The position numbers and the translations under genes are program-made. A DNA stretch of 64,000 bases from Psychrobacter pacificensis (GTDB lineage Bacteria; Pseudomonadota; Gammaproteobacteria; Pseudomonadales; Moraxellaceae), in the NCBI RefSeq assembly GCF_900101915.1, contig NZ_FNAL01000002.1:166351-230350 (forward strand). The letters run 5' to 3'. The notes under the pieces are model-generated. The model worked only from the letters and a program-made list of their open reading frames with translations. It was not told the origin of the DNA and did not search any database. Below are positions 18,217 through 27,609 of the stretch, piece by piece; the stretch's first letter is position 1; every line of letters starts with the position of its first letter.

Positions 18217-19620
18217 ATGACGAATGCTATTGATAAATCGCAGCAACCGATTTTAGGAAACGATGTCGATCCAAACACACCGCAGGCAGGGCAGTGGCGA
18301 GCGTCAATGTGGAAGTTTCTGTTGTTTTCAGCATTGGGTATTGCGCTATTTATCATACCGTTTCAGTGGGATGGTAAGGTCACCATTTTATTGGGGGTGC
18401 TCACAGATACATTACAAGCTGCATTGGGCGGATTTGTGGTCTATATCACCATGGCAATCGTGACCATCTCCTGTCTTGGGGCACTAGCAGTCAAGGTGTT
18501 AAAACCCAGTCTGCCTGAAGGCTCACTGATAAAGAACCTCCTTGATGTTGATTGGCTTTGGCTCACCACGCGTTTGTTAGGTATGGTGTTTGTTTGGATG
18601 ATTTATCTGCAAGTCGGCCCTGAGTTTATTATCAATCGCAATACGGGCGGCGTCATTTTCGAAGACTTGATTCCTATTCTGATTCCGTTGTTTTTCTTTG
18701 CTATTTTATCGCTGCCATTTTTGACAGACTTTGGCCTCATGGAGTTCTTGGGTACATTGGCGAGCAAGATATTTATCAAGCTGTTTAAACTGCCAGGTCG
18801 TTCTGCTGTTGATGCCATGTCTTCTTGGTTTGGAGCCGCGTCAATCGGCCTGCTGGTCACTATGCAGCAGTATGATAAAAGTTTTTACAGTCAGCGTGAA
18901 GCAGCCATCATTGCCACCACCTTTTCAGTGACTTCCATTGCCTTTACCTATGTGGTTGCCAAAACCATTGGTGTGGACAATAACTTTGTCTATTTTTATC
19001 TGACCATTGCGCTGACTGGATTTATCGCTGCGATCATCATGCCGCGTATACCGCCACTATCAATGAAGCCTGATACCTATCACTCAGGCAAAAGTATGCT
19101 AGACGAAGGCATTCCTACTGGGTATACCACTTACCAATGGGCGGTTAATCGCGCCGTCACTCGCGCACTTTCTATGCCAAGCTTGGGTTATGTGTTCAAA
19201 CGCAGCGTGGGCAATTTGTTTGATATCTACTTTGGACTGATCCCAGTTGTCTTTGCTATCGGTACGATTGGCTTGGGCTTAGCAGAGTACACGCCTGTCT
19301 TTAACTGGCTCGCGACCCCACTTGTGCCATTGCTTGAATGGTTGCAGATTCCAGAGGCAGCAAAGGCTGCACCTGCCATGATTATGGGCTTTGCGGATAT
19401 GTACTTGCCAGCGCTGGTCGGTAAAAGTATTGAGAGTGAAATGACACGCTTCATCGTGGGTGCTGCCTCAATTACTCAGATTATCTACATGTCTGAAGTC
19501 GGTGCGCTGATTTTGAAATCAAACATCAGACTTAATATATTAGAGCTATTTGGGATTTTTATCCTTCGTACGCTTATCAGTTTGGTGGTGATTACCTCAG
19601 TCGCGCATCTGCTTTATTAG
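18217..19620 (+). CDS. YjiH-family membrane protein (nucleoside-recognition GATE domain)
   Basis: A 467-residue inner-membrane protein with ten or more hydrophobic segments. It resembles E. coli YjiH, with a GATE-type nucleoside-recognition segment around residues 150-300 (PFLTDFGLMEFLG, SWFGAASIGLLVTMQQYD). The ATG at 18217 has a strong AAGGAGAAGG site upstream. Lying between the AruI-type and aldehyde dehydrogenase genes, it is the second membrane protein of the locus and may carry the substrate or an end product. The family's transported compound is not established to my knowledge. Confidence 0.78.
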   Translation: MTNAIDKSQQPILGNDVDPNTPQAGQWRASMWKFLLFSALGIALFIIPFQWDGKVTILLGVLTDTLQAALGGFVVYITMAIVTISCLGALAVKVLKPSLPEGSLIKNLLDVDWLWLTTRLLGMVFVWMIYLQVGPEFIINRNTGGVIFEDLIPILIPLFFFAILSLPFLTDFGLMEFLGTLASKIFIKLFKLPGRSAVDAMSSWFGAASIGLLVTMQQYDKSFYSQREAAIIATTFSVTSIAFTYVVAKTIGVDNNFVYFYLTIALTGFIAAIIMPRIPPLSMKPDTYHSGKSMLDEGIPTGYTTYQWAVNRAVTRALSMPSLGYVFKRSVGNLFDIYFGLIPVVFAIGTIGLGLAEYTPVFNWLATPLVPLLEWLQIPEAAKAAPAMIMGFADMYLPALVGKSIESEMTRFIVGAASITQIIYMSEVGALILKSNIRLNILELFGIFILRTLISLVVITSVAHLLY

Positions 19621-19763
19621 TCACACATTCGATATCAATAAAGCATATAACGTAAAAAATAATTGGTTTTTCTGTCGTCAGATAAACCGATTATTTCATC
19701 GATTACGTTGCGCGGGCTATGCAAATAAATAAAATTTTATCCAAAAATACAAGGCAATTAACC

Positions 19764-21293
19764 ATGGTGGAATTGATGAACGCTACAAGCTTAACCAGAG
19801 AAGGCGCAACACAAACGGCTCAAAATGAAGTCGTGTTAAATGCCGCTTATATCAATGGTGACTGGATTGAGATTGAAGCGCCTGCGACTGACTCTGATAA
19901 TGCAAGCTTTGATAATACAAATAACCATGCCTTGTATGACCCTAATTCAGGAAAGATAATTGCAACGACACGCTTGTGTACCAGTGTTCATGTAGAGACA
20001 GCGGTTAGCGCCGCTTCTAAGGCTTATAACAGCTGGTCGCAGACTGACGTTAGAGAACGCGCCCATTATCTAAATACCATTGCAGCGTCTATGGAGCAGC
20101 AATTCGATAAGTTGGTTGGGCTATCGGTGTTAAATAATGGCAAACCAATAGAGGAAGCAAAGATAGACGTGGGAGACGCCATTGCTTGCTATCGTTATTA
20201 TACTAATCTTATCACTGATCAAGCCACTTGGTCTGAGGTGTCCACGCTTGAGTCAGGCCTACGACTGCTAAAGACCTACGCGCCTGTCGGGATTTGTGCG
20301 CTGATTACGCCTTGGAATTTCCCTATGGTGACGACTGCTTGGAAGCTAGCACCGGCGCTAGCGGCGGGCTGTACTGTATTATTAAAGCCGTCTGAGATGA
20401 CGCTATTACCAGAGCTGATGCTGGGTAATATCCTATCCAAGATAGGACTGCCCAAAGGCGTGGTGAATATCTTACCGGGTGCTGCCGAAGTGGGTGCAGC
20501 CATGACCAGCCATCCGCAGATTGATAAAGTCTCGTTTACCGGCAGTAATGTGGTGGGCGAAAAAGTCATGAGCCAAGCGGCGACAAGTGTCAAAGACATC
20601 AGCCTAGAGCTGGGCGGCAAGTCAGCCATTGTGGTATGCGCAGATGTCGATATCAACCATGCCTGTGATTTGATCATTGGTGGTATATTTACCAACGCTG
20701 GTCAAATATGCTCGGCTACTTCACGACTGATCGTCCATCAAAGTATTGCTGAGCAGCTATTTGAGACGTTAAAAGCAAAAACGGAGAGTCTACAAATTGG
20801 TGATGGCTTTGATGCTGATACGCAAATGGGGCCACTGGTCAGCGTACAGCAACTAAGCCAAGTCAAAAACTACTTTGATATTGCCACGACCGAACAGCTC
20901 ACATGCTTAACGGGGGGCGAGGCAATTGACGGTGCAGGTTACTTTGTATCGCCAACCATTTATACAGAGGTGCCAACGACCAGCCAATTATGGATGGAAG
21001 AAGTGTTTGGTCCTGTGTTGGTCAGTACAACTTTTACCGACAATGCAGAGGCCATTCGCTTGGCCAATGATAGCAAGTTTGCCTTGGCAGCGACCATTGT
21101 GAGCGCTGATGAGGCTGAGGCACTGGAGATGGCACTGCAAATTCAAGCAGGACACATTTGGATCAATGAGCAACAAATCGTGCTACCAGAAGCAGGCTGG
21201 GGCGGGTTTAAGCAAAGCGGCATCGGGCGTGAGCTGGGCGGCGATGGTTTATCCGCTTACCAAAAGAGTAAACATGTATTGCTGACTGATTGA
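19764..21293 (+). CDS. NAD(P)-dependent aldehyde dehydrogenase (probable 4-guanidinobutanal dehydrogenase)
   Basis: A 509-residue aldehyde dehydrogenase of the betaine/aminobutyraldehyde type. The cofactor-binding FTGSN segment, the general base Glu in LELGGKSA and the catalytic Cys in NAGQICSA are all present. The frame is open from 19719, but ATG 19764 has AAGGCAA at good spacing. Between the AruI-type gene and the end of the locus, the natural substrate would be 4-guanidinobutanal, giving 4-guanidinobutyrate. The P. aeruginosa counterpart KauB accepts several omega-amino aldehydes, so broader use is likely. There is no clear terminator before the convergent pseudogene. Confidence 0.87.
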   Translation: MVELMNATSLTREGATQTAQNEVVLNAAYINGDWIEIEAPATDSDNASFDNTNNHALYDPNSGKIIATTRLCTSVHVETAVSAASKAYNSWSQTDVRERAHYLNTIAASMEQQFDKLVGLSVLNNGKPIEEAKIDVGDAIACYRYYTNLITDQATWSEVSTLESGLRLLKTYAPVGICALITPWNFPMVTTAWKLAPALAAGCTVLLKPSEMTLLPELMLGNILSKIGLPKGVVNILPGAAEVGAAMTSHPQIDKVSFTGSNVVGEKVMSQAATSVKDISLELGGKSAIVVCADVDINHACDLIIGGIFTNAGQICSATSRLIVHQSIAEQLFETLKAKTESLQIGDGFDADTQMGPLVSVQQLSQVKNYFDIATTEQLTCLTGGEAIDGAGYFVSPTIYTEVPTTSQLWMEEVFGPVLVSTTFTDNAEAIRLANDSKFALAATIVSADEAEALEMALQIQAGHIWINEQQIVLPEAGWGGFKQSGIGRELGGDGLSAYQKSKHVLLTD

Positions 21294-21410
21294 GTCGCTC
21301 GTAGTTTTATTAGCTGTTTTAGAACTTCGTACCTAGCTGTTAATATCGTTATTGATAGCTAGCGTCCAAACCTGTTCTGCAAGTCAGGTTACTTATCGGT
21401 AAATGCCTAA

Positions 21411-22266
21411 CTAACCGCGCCGCCATGTGTGGTATTTTTCTAACCAGTTCAGTACCGTGTCGGGGGCGTGATTGCGTTTCCATTCACCAGCGACGTATTT
21501 GTTGCCTTCCGCCCATGTTGGGTAGGTACGAATTGTACCCAATATTTTATTGAGCCCCAAACCATGTTTCATCGCCAGTACAAAATCGCTCATCAAGTCA
21601 CCAGCATGCTCAGCCACTATCGTCACCCCTAGGATTTTATCTTTGCCTTTAGGGGTGATGACTTTAATAAAACCTTTGGCGGCGCTCGCACGATCTAGCT
21701 CTTTAAAGTCATAGCGCGTCACTTCAAAATCAATGCCCTTATCGATTGCTTCTTGCTCATTCAAGCCCACGCGAGCGACTTCTGGATCAATGAAAGTCGT
21801 CCATGGAATCACGCGGTAATCGACCTTGAATTTTTAAAATTTCCAAATAAGCCGTTAACCGCTGCGTACCAGCCTTGATGCGAGGCCACATGATTGAATT
21901 GATAGGGCCCAACGATTTGATAGTGTCGCGCAGCAGGTAACGTGAGGTCAAAAAAGCCAGCGTTGCCCCGATACTGGAAGCAAAAGAGGCAATGAGTAAG
22001 CCTTGAGCTAAGCCTTGAGCTAAGCCAAACAGCGTGCCTGCGGCCAGCGTCAAAATAGTTGCGCTAGGTAAGGAAAGAGCAGTGACGACCACATAAAGTA
22101 AAAATAATCCACCAATAATCAATAATGGCGACTGGGCTTTATACGCATCAAACTGCACCATCGATCCTCTTAACCCCTCAAGCGTCAATAATTGATTGAG
22201 ATCAAAATAAAAAAACTTGCCGTTAGTATCAATATTTAATAGTATTAAAGATATTCTTTTAATCAT
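21411..22266 (-). pseudogene. Remnant of a VTT-domain / FAD-dependent disulfide oxidoreductase fusion, large internal deletion
   Basis: Two minus-strand pieces in different frames form the ends of one gene. The 5' piece (22266 to about 21835) encodes an N-terminal membrane segment and a VTT/TVP38-type domain (VVVTALSLPSATILTLAAGT, SSIGATLAFLTSRYLLRD). The 3' piece (about 21835 to 21411) encodes the dimerisation domain of a mercuric-reductase/lipoamide-dehydrogenase-type oxidoreductase (VIPWTTFIDPEVARVGLNE ... IRTYPTWAEGNKY). Gammaproteobacteria carry fused proteins of this domain order of roughly 700 residues. Here the FAD- and NAD-binding domains and their CxxxxC active site are gone, and the join shifts frame. 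The frame of the 3' piece meets a TAA just upstream of the join. It cannot make an active enzyme. Confidence 0.8.
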
Positions 22267-22583
22267 GATTTTTCCGGCTAAACCAGAGAGCGGAGGAGAG
22301 CTTCGAGGTTGTGATGATATGGTTGAAGCACAAGGTTTTGTGTGATTGTAAATATTATATTGTACTGAGTGTTGAGTGACTGTTCAATTAAAAGCCCTAT
22401 CCATTCAATAAAGTAGAATGAGAGGCACGATGCTTAAGTATTTTCTGCCATTAACTGGCTGATGATTTCCATAACAAACTGTCTATTAAACTGAAAATAG
22501 CAAAACCCCTTCATAGAATGGTCGCTCTATGAAGGGGTTTTGCTTGTAGGCTTATTCAATTCGCTAAGCGATTAGGCAAGTGA
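22267..22583. other. Gene-free spacer
   Basis: I see no gene. It contains the terminator of the YaiL-like gene at 22501-22542 and probably the former promoter of the fusion pseudogene. Confidence 0.5.
22501..22542 (-). terminator. Rho-independent terminator of the YaiL-like gene
   Basis: A 17-bp perfect stem, CAAAACCCCTTCATAGA / TCTATGAAGGGGTTTTG, with an 8-nt loop. It lies about 40 bp downstream of the minus-strand DUF2058 gene. Confidence 0.88.
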
Positions 22584-23117
22584 TTACCACATCAAATCGT
22601 CTGGAATCACATAAGCGGCGTAAGGATCATCTTCTTCTGGCGTGTCTTCAGCAGTATCATTGGACACGACCATAAACCCTTCCATTTTTGTATCGATACG
22701 ATCTGCGAGTGGGCGCGGCAGGAGCGCGTAGCCGTCTTCTAATCGTGCAATCACCACGTGACCGGCGACGATTTGATCGTATAGCTTTTGCGTGATGGAT
22801 ATTTTTTTCACTTTAGACGCATCGACGAATTGATAGCTAACGTCACCATCCGTATCGGCTATCTGATGCTGCTTAATCATTTGAATGATGTTAGCCCTCA
22901 GCGCCTTTTCTTCTAAAGCTTGCTGTTTTTGCTGATTGAGCTTTTGGTCTTTCTCAAGCTTTTGCGCTTGAGCCTCTGCCAATGCTTTTTTGGTCTCTAA
23001 ACTCTCTGAGTCGCCAATACGCTTGGCATGCTGCGTTTGCTTGCTGATTTTTTTGGCTTTTTTACTATCGACCAATCCAGCCTTTAATAGTTGAGCCTGT
23101 AGGGCGTTCTTTGCCAT
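22584..23117 (-). CDS. yaiL: DUF2058 family protein (YaiL-like)
   Basis: A 177-residue protein. It begins with ALQAQLLKAGLVDSKKAKK, has a Lys/Gln/Glu-rich coiled coil over residues 20-75, and ends with DDPYAAYVIPDDLMW. This matches E. coli YaiL as I recall it in length and at both ends. Other YaiL-family proteins have been proposed to bind nucleic acid or translation factors, but the role is unsettled. It is a single gene with its own terminator. Confidence 0.85.
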   Translation of the reverse strand: MAKNALQAQLLKAGLVDSKKAKKISKQTQHAKRIGDSESLETKKALAEAQAQKLEKDQKLNQQKQQALEEKALRANIIQMIKQHQIADTDGDVSYQFVDASKVKKISITQKLYDQIVAGHVVIARLEDGYALLPRPLADRIDTKMEGFMVVSNDTAEDTPEEDDPYAAYVIPDDLMW

Positions 23118-23449
23118 AATTCAATCACCTAAATAACGATACGTAAGTCTTAAATACTGCATCATAAATACTAAAAGAGGTATTGTAGCAAACTTTACTA
23201 ACGCTTGTGGTTAGACAATGACCAGAGTTCATCGGGGTGTTAAAACAATACTCTTGTAAACTATATAAAATAATAGTGCTAGCACGTTTGTGATTTTACA
23301 AAAGCGTGTACATCGCTGGATGAAACCGACCAAATTGGGTATCATCAAATTAAGAGAGCAGTTTTTATAAACATCTCTCAAACAATGGGCATAGCTTGGT
23401 CATATATAACAAGCTGTATGGGATTAAATAACATATCTAAGGACAGATT
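23118..23449. other. Divergent intergenic region
   Basis: Lies between the minus-strand YaiL-like gene and the plus-strand UspA gene and must hold both promoters. A short palindrome, GTGCTAGCAC, is at about 23276-23285. No coding sequence is seen. Confidence 0.5.
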
Positions 23450-24313
23450 ATGACAACATCACAGCACATTCTAGCCTGTATTGACGGCTCAGCAGTGACT
23501 GAATCGGTTTGTGACTATGCCGCGTGGTACGCCAGCAGACTGAATTTGCCCGTTGGATTGCTGCATGTCAGTGATATTCCTGCCTCAGTGAGACGTGATC
23601 TGTCAGGTGCGATAGGGATCAACAGCCGTCAGTTCTTATTAGATGAGTTGTCCCAGCTAGATGAGCAAAGGGCAAAAGTCGTCAATAGCTATAGCAACGC
23701 CTTAGTACAAGATGCAAAAAGCCATATCAAAGACAGCTTTGCGGATGTCAATGTGCGCATTTATCAACGTCATGGTAAATTGCTTCCTAGCATCGAGTAT
23801 TTCAAAGAAGAAAATCGCGCGATCGTCATGGGACGCCGCGGCGAAGACCACAAAAATAGCCGCATCAATATCGGCAGCCAAATCGAAACGGTAGCTCGCG
23901 CATCGGATATCCCTATCCTGATTTGTTCAGAAACCTTTAAAGAGCCTAGCTCATATATGATTGCTTTTGATGGTAGCAAAACCGCTATAAAAGCGGCATG
24001 GATGGTCGCAAAAAGCCCATTATTGAAAGGTTTGAAAGGCCACATCGTGATGGTCGGCAATCATAATGAAGCCGCCAAGCAAAGCATGAGCGCGGCTGCT
24101 GCAAAATTGGAAGATGCAGGTTATATCGTTGAGGCGCATCACCTGTCCGCTTCTGATGCGGTCGATGGGTTATTAACGTTTCAAGTAGACAACGATATTG
24201 ACATCATGGTGGTCGGTGCTTATGGACACTCTAAATGGCAGCAGTTGTTTCTTGGCAGTACAACGACAGAGATCATTGCAAGTACCTTATCCCCTGTAAT
24301 TTTGGTACGCTAA
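23450..24313 (+). CDS. Tandem universal stress protein (UspA family)
   Basis: A 287-residue protein made of two Usp domains (about 1-150 and 160-287). The C-terminal domain ends with the nucleotide-binding pattern GAYGHSKWQQLFLGSTT, so it probably binds ATP. In the N-terminal domain the corresponding MGRRGEDHKNSRINIGS is also near consensus. UspE-like tandem proteins are cytoplasmic stress-survival factors. AAGGACAG upstream supports the start. It is a single gene. Confidence 0.87.
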   Translation: MTTSQHILACIDGSAVTESVCDYAAWYASRLNLPVGLLHVSDIPASVRRDLSGAIGINSRQFLLDELSQLDEQRAKVVNSYSNALVQDAKSHIKDSFADVNVRIYQRHGKLLPSIEYFKEENRAIVMGRRGEDHKNSRINIGSQIETVARASDIPILICSETFKEPSSYMIAFDGSKTAIKAAWMVAKSPLLKGLKGHIVMVGNHNEAAKQSMSAAAAKLEDAGYIVEAHHLSASDAVDGLLTFQVDNDIDIMVVGAYGHSKWQQLFLGSTTTEIIASTLSPVILVR

Positions 24314-24527
24314 TGGATGCATTAATAAATTGTCATGAGTCGCTTGTTTTTCGATAAAGCGACACTAAATTAAGGCCGTGCCTTGTTCGAGACACGAGCG
24401 AGCAGTGTATCGCTCTCAGCAGCGCAATATTCATAAAGAGGATTGGTTATCGATATTTGAGATAACCAATCTATATCTCATAACGGCTCACTTGCTGACG
24501 CCACTCATTCTATCTTTGGAACCCCTT

Positions 24528-25211
24528 ATGCGTATCAATGCAGATTTTTCACGTCGTGCTTCGCTAGCACCTGAAGACCACGAGTGGGTCAAATCACCAC
24601 AGAATGGCGTGGAGCGAGTGATGCTTGACCGCATCGGTGAAGAGAAGGCTCGTGCGACGAGCCTAGTACGTTATGCACCGAACTCTTATTTTCCGCACCA
24701 CCTGCATCCCGGCGGCGAGGAGATACTCGTACTGTCAGGGACTTTTTCTGCAGACGATACCCATTATCCGGCAGGTTGGTACGTGCGCAATCCACCAGCA
24801 TCCGGTCATAGGCCTTATAGTGATGAAGGCGCAGTGATTTTCGTTAAACTACGGCAGATGTCACCTGATGAAGCGCAGCATGTGGCTATCGATACTCACG
24901 ATGGTGCCAATTGGCAGCGACAAGGTGACCGTGACGTTTGTCCTCTGTTCTCAGATGATGTCGAGCAGGTGAGCTTGCAACGTATAGAGGCAGGCGAGTT
25001 GTTATTCAATGAGCCAATCCTTAATGGCGCAGAGCTGTTAGTCATTGCAGGCGAGCTGGTAGATGATGACCGAGTCTATCATCGTTGGGGGTGGTTACGT
25101 CTGCCTGCAGGTGAGTACGCGCAAATCACAGCAGGACGAGAGGGCGCGACGATATATCTAAAAACAGGGCATCTCAGCCAAGTCATCGGAGACAAGCCAG
25201 ACGATGCCTAA
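24528..25211 (+). CDS. ChrR-like cupin-domain protein
   Basis: A 227-residue protein with cupin folds. The first carries HHLHPGGEEILVLSG, the metal-binding pattern of cupins, at residues 50-66; a second, more divergent repeat follows (ELLVIAGELVDDD). The pattern resembles ChrR-type cupins, which bind zinc or other metals, but there is no anti-sigma N-terminal domain and no sigma-factor neighbour. The frame opens at 24378; ATG 24528 is preferred because the upstream residues look non-coding. Confidence 0.78.
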   Translation: MRINADFSRRASLAPEDHEWVKSPQNGVERVMLDRIGEEKARATSLVRYAPNSYFPHHLHPGGEEILVLSGTFSADDTHYPAGWYVRNPPASGHRPYSDEGAVIFVKLRQMSPDEAQHVAIDTHDGANWQRQGDRDVCPLFSDDVEQVSLQRIEAGELLFNEPILNGAELLVIAGELVDDDRVYHRWGWLRLPAGEYAQITAGREGATIYLKTGHLSQVIGDKPDDA

Positions 25212-25735
25212 AGACCTATGATCAATAACACTGCGCTGATTGCTAATCACGGATTGAGCCTGATTGCTTATTAATTTGACTCATCAATTTGAATGGTTAG
25301 CGCCAGCATGAAGTGACCTATTTAGCTGATTTATATAACGTATCACCTCGTCTCAAGCCAGATAAACGGCTCTATATCAATACAGCCCTTTCTTATACAA
25401 CATCACAAGTCCGCTTCTAAAAATAGTCGATTTCTTCTATCCATGTCTTATAGTCAATCCATAATAAAATTAGCACAGCTCATATCATTGAACAGTTTAG
25501 GTAGTTTATTCTTTATTCACCCTTGTCGTAGAAACTTAGCCTGTGCCCACTTTTTTTCAATAGGGTGACGATTACGCATTTCGTTTTGAGGCATGGTATT
25601 AGCGTGTTTTTACACCATTGGCAGAAAAGGCTCTACTATATATTAGTACACGCGCAGAACACCTCGAGGTTATCAAATACTAAGCATTATTGGTATAAAG
25701 AATTTACTCAGTCTGTTGAACTATCTGTTTGTAGA
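25212..25735. other. Gene-free stretch with an IS630 scrap
   Basis: No intact gene over 524 bp. The only recognisable piece is a short minus-strand IS630 transposase fragment at 25517-25573. The remainder shows nothing I can interpret. Confidence 0.5.
25517..25573 (-). mobile_element. IS630-family transposase C-terminal scrap
   Basis: The minus strand encodes NRHPIEKKWAQAKFLRQG followed by a stop. This matches the IEKKWAQVKFLRQG segment of the IS630 remnant at 41898-42514, which normally follows the final DDE-domain motif. Only about 18 residues remain, so it is a decayed insertion. Confidence 0.65.
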
Positions 25736-26698
25736 CTAAGCCTCTTTCATCGGAGCTTCATGCTCAAAGTCAGCCAGCATCTCTGTGATCAGCTGGTCTT
25801 TTTTGTGCCATACCTGCTCAACCCAGTCAAACATCTGCGCTTTTACCGCGTTATCTGTTTCATAACCACCATTTTTGATTGCCGTAAATAAGTCTTCAGG
25901 TATCTCGATATGACGCACATCGACGCCTAGACGTTTGATGTTTCCTTTCCACAAGTCGCTATAAGTGGGTATGCCGTCAGGATAGACAATCGTCATGTCT
26001 AAGATGCCATCGATCTCTGAGCCTAGGGCGCTCAAAGCAAGTGATAATCCGCCAGCACGGGGCTTGAGCAAGTGCTTATAGGGTGAGTTTTGTTTGTCAC
26101 GTTTGCTAGGGGTGAAGCGCGTTCCTTCCAAATAATTTAGCAAAGTAAAAGGCTTGTCTTTGAGTAGCGCACAGGCTCGTTTGGCCTCTTCGATGTCTTT
26201 ACCTTTTAAAGCAGGGTTTTTGGCAATGGCTTCTTTAGAATATCGACGCATCATAGGGAAATCGAGAAAGTAGAAAGCCTGCCCAATCACTGGAATATAG
26301 ATGAGCTCAAACTTGGTAAAAAAGCGCGTCAATGGTAGGCGCTTTTCACTGATATATTGCATGATGCTGGTATCGACCCACGATTGGTGGTTGCTGATCA
26401 GTAGGTATTGACCGTCTGTGTGTACATCATCAGGCAAGCTGATACGCCAGTCTTTACGAGGCAGGACATTGTCGATGACGGCATTATTACTATTGATCCA
26501 GTAATTGGTGACATCGATAACGGCTTTGTCAGCGATAGCAGCACCCGTGAAGGCTTTGGCGGCGCCCATTATCCATACAGGAGGTCCTGCCAAGATGCTA
26601 TTAAAGGTAATCACACCCGTGGCTGTGGTGAGTGATGCGGCTTTACCCAATTTTGGGGCGCGTTCATGTAGTTTTTGAACGATTGATTTCAATCGCAT
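25736..26698 (-). CDS. Lysophospholipid acyltransferase family protein (YihG-like)
   Basis: A 320-residue PlsC-type acyltransferase. The catalytic HX4D motif appears as NHQSWVD near residue 101, and the acceptor-binding motif as YLEGTRF near 185. The C-terminal part with PRAGGLSLALSALG and VYPDG follows E. coli YihG as I remember it. A hydrophobic N-terminal region (residues 18-50) should anchor it in the inner membrane. It would transfer acyl groups to lysophospholipids. It is a single gene; its 5' neighbour is a decayed IS region. Confidence 0.83.
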   Translation of the reverse strand: MRLKSIVQKLHERAPKLGKAASLTTATGVITFNSILAGPPVWIMGAAKAFTGAAIADKAVIDVTNYWINSNNAVIDNVLPRKDWRISLPDDVHTDGQYLLISNHQSWVDTSIMQYISEKRLPLTRFFTKFELIYIPVIGQAFYFLDFPMMRRYSKEAIAKNPALKGKDIEEAKRACALLKDKPFTLLNYLEGTRFTPSKRDKQNSPYKHLLKPRAGGLSLALSALGSEIDGILDMTIVYPDGIPTYSDLWKGNIKRLGVDVRHIEIPEDLFTAIKNGGYETDNAVKAQMFDWVEQVWHKKDQLITEMLADFEHEAPMKEA

Positions 26699-26902
26699 AG
26701 TAAGTCCTTTTTCTCATACCAGTGATGAGGTATTGATAATATTACTGCATGATTTTAGCAGAAATAAATCTTAGTGTACGAGTGTTAACAACAAATAATA
26801 CACAGCACCTTTAGTGAAAAGTATTATTTTTGCCATAAAAAAGCGTACCAAGGCATGACCTTGTAAATACCCCATTCTTAACACAACATCATTGTAGAAT
26901 AA

Positions 26903-27107
26903 TTAAGCCACCTGCCTGTACTCGGCAGGTGTCATATCATTAAGTGAATCATGGGATCTTTCAGTGTTATAAACCTTGATCCAGTCTTCAGTCAGCTTAC
27001 TAACCTCGTTTAAATTATTAAAAAAATAACAGTCTAAAACCTCATTGCGGTAACTGCGATTAAACCGTTCAATATAAGCATTCTGATAAGGACAGCCAGA
27101 AGATCGT
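26903..27107 (-). pseudogene. IS3-family OrfB transposase, C-terminal fragment
   Basis: The minus strand reads without a stop from about 27107 to 26903 and encodes the end of an IS3-type integrase: GCPYQNAYIERFNRSYRNE, then NTERSHDSLNDMTPAEY and a stop. The last catalytic Glu lies in IERFN. The upstream three quarters of the transposase are missing, and the fragment abuts a GST gene fragment at about 27107. Confidence 0.85.
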
Positions 27108-27353
27108 AGCGAGATGCTCTCATGGTTGATGTTTTTAGCAACTGGTCTGGGCCCTTATTATGGTCAGTCTGTGCATTTTAGACACAAGGCGCCAGAAAAA
27201 ATCCCCTATGCGATGAACCGCTATCTTCGTGAGGCTGAGCGTCATTACGAAGTGCTCGACACCCATCTGGAAGGCTGTGAGTATTTGGTTAGAGACGAGT
27301 ATTCAATCGCTGATATCTCCGCATGGGGCTGGATCGATAAAGCATCAGCCTGA
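27108..27353 (+). pseudogene. Glutathione S-transferase fragment
   Basis: About 80 residues match the middle and C-terminal domain of YfcG/YghU-type glutathione S-transferases: WLMFLATGLGPYYGQ, HKAPEKIPYAMNRY and YSIADISAWGW. The N-terminal thioredoxin-fold domain is replaced by the IS3 fragment. The frame stops soon after SIADISAWGWIDKASA, so the C-terminus is also short. It is not functional. Confidence 0.82.
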
Positions 27354-27609
27354 AATGACAGGGCTCTTTTTTGCCGCTTCATTGCTAAAAATACACGTAT
27401 AGAATGACTATACTCACTATTTTTACCTGCGAATCGCCTAAAAAATAGCCTCTGTCAGTGCCATGGTTGAATGTTCAGCACGCCCTAATAACAGCAAAGA
27501 GACGTAAAAAGCTTTATAATAAAAAAGTGATTAAAAACAGCAGCTAATATTGGTTCTACAAACTTTGCCTTAAAATAGATTTTGAGGCAAAGTGATTAAG
27601 GTAAACACT

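Noticed and set aside
25565..25891. Plus-strand open frame of 108 codons
   Set aside because: It is antisense to the acyltransferase gene, with no family likeness and no ribosome site.
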